Below, piece after piece: positions 60,908 through 64,000 of a stretch of DNA of 64,000 bases. A program made the position numbers and the translations under genes. Under the pieces are notes generated by a model. That model had not been told where the DNA came from. It saw only the letters and a list, made by a program, of their open reading frames with translations, and made no database searches. This DNA comes from JAEUJM01 sp041918615 (GTDB taxonomy: Bacteria; Actinomycetota; Acidimicrobiia; Acidimicrobiales; DATDAH01): the NCBI GenBank assembly GCA_041918615.1, contig JAYRVH010000007.1, forward strand, positions 213,908-277,907. The letters run 5' to 3'. Each line of letters begins with the position of its first letter. Positions within the stretch are counted from its first letter, which is position 1.

Positions 60908-61015
60908 AACCCACCTCCCCCTCCGGACACGAACGATCGCAGGGAGGTACGCAGGACAGTCACCGGACGCGAGCGCCAGGAACGGTACGAGAGGCCTCGT
61001 CCTCGCCACCGCCGA
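60908..61015 (+). pseudogene. Degenerate, internally deleted copy of the coiled-coil gene at 62102
   Basis: The segment CGAACGATCGCAGGGAGG to ACAGTCACCGGACGC aligns with the upstream region and first codons at 62052-62125, with ATGG changed to AGGA at the start codon; CGTCCTCGCCACCG then matches the last codons (62377-62392). The middle of about 190 bp is missing. Confidence 0.5.
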
Positions 61016-61074
61016 GGACAGGTCCCCGGGCACCAAGCGCCGGAGACCTCGCCTGGTGACCCGGCGTCGCCGGG

Positions 61075-61992
61075 TCAGTCGCCGGCGGTGCGCCGGGCGT
61101 AAGACACGCCGTAGGCCCGGGAGCGGGCCGCCAGGAGCGGGTCGTCCGAGCACTCGACGCCCGGGGGGACGTTGACCGGGTCGAAGATGAGCGAGTCTTC
61201 GCCCTCGGTGGACCCGAGTGCTGTGAGCTCGAGCCGGCCGACGTCGACCCGCTGACGCTCGTCGGGCCAGCGCTCGGTCGGGTCGTCGATGGCGTCGCCG
61301 TCTCCCGCGATCACGACCCAGAGTGCGAAGGCCGCCGGCCCCGTCGCCAGGCGGTCGGCCAGCTCCCGGCGCAGGTGATCCGCGGGGCGGTCGGTCGCGG
61401 CCGGGTCCGCCGCGAGCTCGCCGGCGTCGGGCGCCCACTCGTAGCGGACCGCTCGGGTGGTCCCTTCGGGATCGGTCCAGTGGAACGAGTGGATGCCGTG
61501 GTAGCGCACCTGGGCGTAGCTGGCCGGGATCGGGGCGGTGATCGCCGCTCCCGCCGCGCCGAGCGCCTCCGGGTGCCCCTCGAGGAAGGTGCCGACCTTG
61601 GCCATGTCGAGCTCGCCGGTAGAAGGGTCCGGCGTCCGGGCGGCGACGAAGGCCACGAAGTCCTCGGGCGTGCGCACGAAGAACTGCGGCAGCGACAGCC
61701 CGATGAGGTCCCAAGTCGGGTCACCGTCGGCCCGCAGCTTCACGGCGATCCCGCGCCCGTCCTGGTCGTCGTCGCGCGTGGCGGGGTTCCCCGTGCCGTT
61801 CGAGAACCGCACCGTGGCCGGCACCGCCCCGCCCTGCATCGCCGCCGCCGTGCACAGCCCGGGCGCCGCTGGCGTCGCGGTGAACGTCCCTGTGACCACG
61901 ATGCCCGTGGCGTGCGCCCGCCGCTTCCCCGGATGCCGCCCCGACGCCGCCTCGATCGCGTCGACCAGCTCCTCCCCGCTCATCTCCCCCAT
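61075..61992 (-). CDS. Catalase-family (SrpA-like) heme peroxidase
   Basis: 305 residues, the small catalase-related type. RRAHATGIVVTGTF holds the distal His; VRFSNGTGNPATRDDDQDGRGIAVKL and DLIGLSLPQFFVRTPEDFVAF are core motifs; SRAYGVSYARR holds the proximal heme-ligand Tyr. Starts at ATG 61992 (a second ATG three codons on). A collapsed copy lies at 57665-57829. Confidence 0.88.
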   Translation of the reverse strand: MGEMSGEELVDAIEAASGRHPGKRRAHATGIVVTGTFTATPAAPGLCTAAAMQGGAVPATVRFSNGTGNPATRDDDQDGRGIAVKLRADGDPTWDLIGLSLPQFFVRTPEDFVAFVAARTPDPSTGELDMAKVGTFLEGHPEALGAAGAAITAPIPASYAQVRYHGIHSFHWTDPEGTTRAVRYEWAPDAGELAADPAATDRPADHLRRELADRLATGPAAFALWVVIAGDGDAIDDPTERWPDERQRVDVGRLELTALGSTEGEDSLIFDPVNVPPGVECSDDPLLAARSRAYGVSYARRTAGD

Positions 61993-62101
61993 GGGCCGCA
62001 CGCTACCGACCGGCCCGGTCGCCCGCTGCGAGGTGTCAGACCGCATGACTATCCTGGCCCCACTTCCCCTCCAGACGCGCACGATCGCCTGGAGGCATGC
62101 G

Positions 62102-62395
62102 ATGGCAGTCACCGAACGCACCCGACACGAACTCCACGAAGCACTGGTGGAACTCATGGGCCGAACCCACACCGCAACCCTCATGGAGCACCTCCCCCCG
62201 ACCGGATGGGGCGACGTCGCCACCAAGGCCGACCTCGACCACCTCGAGGAGCGCATCCAGCTCCGCATGGAGGCCCTCGAGCACCGCTTGATGGGGTCCA
62301 TCGCCGAGAAGAACCGTCAGACCGTGGTCGCCGCCGTCGCCATGATGTTCAGCCAGACCACCATCCTCGCCACCCTCATCCTCGCCACCCGCTGA
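62102..62395 (+). CDS. Small coiled-coil protein with C-terminal membrane anchor
   Basis: 97 residues. ATKADLDHLEERIQLRMEALE is a heptad coiled coil; the last 25 residues (VVAAVAMMFSQTTILATLILA) form a membrane segment. The shape is that of DUF1640/CCDC90-like proteins. Its stop overlaps the next start (TGATG). Confidence 0.7.
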   Translation: MAVTERTRHELHEALVELMGRTHTATLMEHLPPTGWGDVATKADLDHLEERIQLRMEALEHRLMGSIAEKNRQTVVAAVAMMFSQTTILATLILATR

Positions 62396-62622
62396 TGCAC
62401 CAGGAATCGATGTCGACCGCCGAGGATCGGCACCTGCTGCCCTGGCAACGAATCATGTTGGCCTCAGGGGTCGTCCCCCTGATGATCGTCGGGCTCAGTG
62501 ACCTGCACGGCGCAGCGGCGCTGCCGTTCATCGTGGCCGGCACGACCGGCCTCGCCATCGGCGTCAAGCAACTCTGGCCGTCAGGCGCCACCACCGGCGA
62601 CCGCCCCCCGCCTCGCCCGTAA
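62395..62622 (+). CDS. Small two-segment membrane protein
   Basis: 75 residues with two hydrophobic stretches (IMLASGVVPLMIVGL and LPFIVAGTTGLAIGV). Coupled to the coiled-coil gene by TGATG, so the two may act together. Family not recognised. A start at the ATG five codons in is possible. Confidence 0.6.
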   Translation: MHQESMSTAEDRHLLPWQRIMLASGVVPLMIVGLSDLHGAAALPFIVAGTTGLAIGVKQLWPSGATTGDRPPPRP

Positions 62623-62663
62623 CCGACAGACCGCCAGACCTTGCCCCATGCCAAGATGGGCCG

Positions 62664-63224
62664 ATGCCGACCTGGTGGCGCCGGGGCCATGCGCCGGCTC
62701 CCCTGGCCGACCAGCCGCCGATCGTCCCCCTAGCTCGCCGACCGGCGACGCCGACGGCCGAGCTCGAGGAGGCCATCGGCCTCTGGCAGGCGGGGAAGGG
62801 GATTTCGGAGGAGATCGTCGACGCTGCCGTGAGCGCACTGGTCGCCGGTGCCGACTCTCCTGCGCTCCCCGAGCTCGCCGGCGTGCAGATGCGGTTCGCT
62901 GCGGCGGATGCGCCGCCACTGGTACCCGCCGTCGTGCGGGAACTTGGGCTCCTCCCGACCGATCCGGAGCTAGCGCTCGAGCACCGAACTCGCGATCTCC
63001 TCGAGCGCTGCGCTGCCGCCCCGTCAGTCACGCCTCGGGAGACCGTGGGGCGAGTCGACGCCCTGCTCGAGCGTGAGCCCAGGAGCGGCGACGTGGCCGC
63101 TTTGCGCTACGCGCACGAGGAGTACGGTCTCCTCGACGAGGGCATCCTGCCGCATGCCGAAGCCCAGATCGACGCCCAGGTCAGGACGCTCGTGACGGCC
63201 CTCATCGCCGATCCCGCGAGCTGA
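62664..63224 (+). CDS. Hypothetical alpha-helical protein
   Basis: 186 residues, soluble, Ala/Leu/Glu-rich helices throughout; no motif recognised. Starts MPTWWRRGHAPAP. Codon pattern (GC-rich third positions) supports a real gene. Last accessory gene before the 301-bp gap to rpsJ. Confidence 0.55.
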   Translation: MPTWWRRGHAPAPLADQPPIVPLARRPATPTAELEEAIGLWQAGKGISEEIVDAAVSALVAGADSPALPELAGVQMRFAAADAPPLVPAVVRELGLLPTDPELALEHRTRDLLERCAAAPSVTPRETVGRVDALLEREPRSGDVAALRYAHEEYGLLDEGILPHAEAQIDAQVRTLVTALIADPAS

Positions 63225-63361
63225 CCAGCCACAGTTCACGGACCTTTGTCGCGCCGCGCGAAGGGCGCAGCGACGCTCGTCGAGCCGAGCGGTCGCCCGC
63301 GCCCCACCAGGTTCTGGTCAGCGGTCGGCCCGGAAGCCGCCAGGGCTCGGCCGGAGGCGGA

Positions 63362-63508
63362 GGGGTGGCGCCGAGCCGAGGGATCACGTCACCACCGACC
63401 CCCAGCAAGACGGGGTAGCGAGGCGGCGGGCGGCGACGGAACGGCTTCCGGCCACGCGCAGGGACGAGCATGGCCGGAAACGGACTCCGGCGACAGGACC
63501 CGCCGACT
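63362..63508 (-). repeat. Degenerate structured element 3' of rpsJ
   Basis: Flanks match the elements after guaA and groEL: GGGGTGGCGCCGAGCCGAGGG at one end (20 of these positions are shared) and GGCGACAGGACCCGCC at the other. The middle is longer and holds a TTCCGGCCA/TGGCCGGAA hairpin. The rest of the 63225-63525 gap is GC-rich with no gene seen. Confidence 0.45.
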
Positions 63509-63525
63509 CGCGGGGGTGGCCCCCT

Positions 63526-63846
63526 CTATGCGTTCTGGATCTTGATCTCGATGTCCACGCCGGCCGGGAGGTCGAGGCGCTGGAGCGAGTCGACCGTCTT
63601 GGGCGAGGGATCGAGGATGTCGAGCAAGCGCTTGTGGATGCGCATCTCGAAGTGCTCTCGCGAGTCCTTGTCCTTGTGGGGCGAGCGGATCACCGTGTAG
63701 CGGTGCTTGTCGGTCGGCAGCGGGATCGGACCCCGGATGTCGGCGTGGGTACGCAGCACGGTCTCGACGATCTTCTTCGTCGACTGATCGATGATCTCGT
63801 GGTCGTACGCCTTGAGGCGGATCCGGATCTTCTGTCCTGCGGCCAT
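63526..63846 (-). CDS. rpsJ: 30S ribosomal protein S10
   Basis: 106 residues. KIRIRLKAYDHEIIDQSTKKIVETV start, GPIPLPTDKHRYTVIRSPHKDKDSREHFEMR (the tRNA/NusB-facing region) and ILDPSPKTVDSLQRLDLPAGVDIEIKI. It remains 13 bp from tuf but is cut off from rplC by 6 kb. Confidence 0.98.
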   Translation of the reverse strand: MAAGQKIRIRLKAYDHEIIDQSTKKIVETVLRTHADIRGPIPLPTDKHRYTVIRSPHKDKDSREHFEMRIHKRLLDILDPSPKTVDSLQRLDLPAGVDIEIKIQNA

Positions 63847-63859
63847 CGTCTCTTCCCTG

Positions 63860-64000
63860 CTACTTGAGGATCTTGGTGACGGAGCCGGCGCCCACGGTAC
63901 GACCACCCTCACGGATGGCGAACCGCAGACCCTCGTCCATCGCGATCGGCGCGCCCAACGTCACCGTCATCGTCGTGTTGTCACCCGGCATGCACATCTC
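63860..64000 (-). CDS. tuf: Elongation factor Tu, C-terminal 46 residues (cut by window edge)
   Basis: The visible part reads MPGDNTTMTVTLGAPIAMDE and RFAIREGGRTVGAG, ending VTKILK: the end of domain 3 of EF-Tu. The gene continues beyond position 64000. It is followed by rpsJ, as in the str-S10 arrangement. Confidence 0.97.
   Translation of the reverse strand, partial: EMCMPGDNTTMTVTLGAPIAMDEGLRFAIREGGRTVGAGSVTKILK

Noticed and set aside
60875..60910. tRNA-like T-loop (GGCTCGAATCCCC)
   Set aside because: No acceptor, D or anticodon arm can be drawn around it; chance match.

Overview
The window is GC-rich DNA from an actinobacterium-like genome, most likely class Acidimicrobiia. That placement is an inference. 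It rests on overall composition, GuaB3, an F420-type LLM oxidoreductase, a zinc-type S14, the actinobacterial gene order glmM - glmS - acpS - nnr - alr - tsaE - tsaB - rimI - tsaD - groES - groEL, and heavy use of 4-nt ATGA/GTGA gene overlaps. No rRNA, tRNA, transposase, phage or CRISPR sequence was seen.

Left part (1-10.5 kb): an envelope/export region. An O-antigen-ligase-like membrane protein (22-1434) is followed by a cluster built on the alternative SipW-type export route. The cluster holds two SipW-like signal peptidases (3645-4244, 6870-7469), four small exported proteins of two paralogous kinds (1615-2199 and 9912-10532; 2354-2956 and 2953-3630), one large exported WxxG-repeat protein (4350-6641) and a membrane GGDEF-EAL protein (7462-9915) locked by overlaps between a peptidase and a cargo gene. 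It reads as a surface-fibre or matrix system with cyclic-di-GMP control.

Middle (10.5-40.9 kb): housekeeping genes. These are pcrA, a dienelactone hydrolase, an LLM oxidoreductase, zapE, guaB3-guaA (guaA appears to start at CTG), an SGNH hydrolase, a PLP decarboxylase with a Nudix hydrolase, groEL/groES under a CIRCE operator, the tsaD-rimI-tsaB-tsaE threonylcarbamoyl-adenosine genes, alr, nnr, acpS, a double-length GlmS-like protein, glmM, rpsI-rplM and truA.

Right part (40.9-64 kb): the alpha, spc and S10 ribosomal operons on the minus strand, in near-standard order. There are three departures. A vapBC toxin-antitoxin pair lies between map and rpmJ where infA is normally found. A 6-kb block of accessory genes separates rpsJ (still joined to tuf) from rplC. 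Several ribosomal proteins carry long low-complexity acidic extensions.

Two sequence families not explained by the gene list stand out. The first is a set of 20-30 codon micro-ORFs whose stop overlaps the next gene's start by 4 nt. They occur as two tandem copies before the O-antigen ligase gene and before rplF, rplR and rpsE, and their peptides are related between loci. The second is an imperfect palindrome of about 90 bp just 3' of guaA and groEL (with a degenerate relative after rpsJ), whose stems differ in sequence while its internal-loop sequences are conserved.
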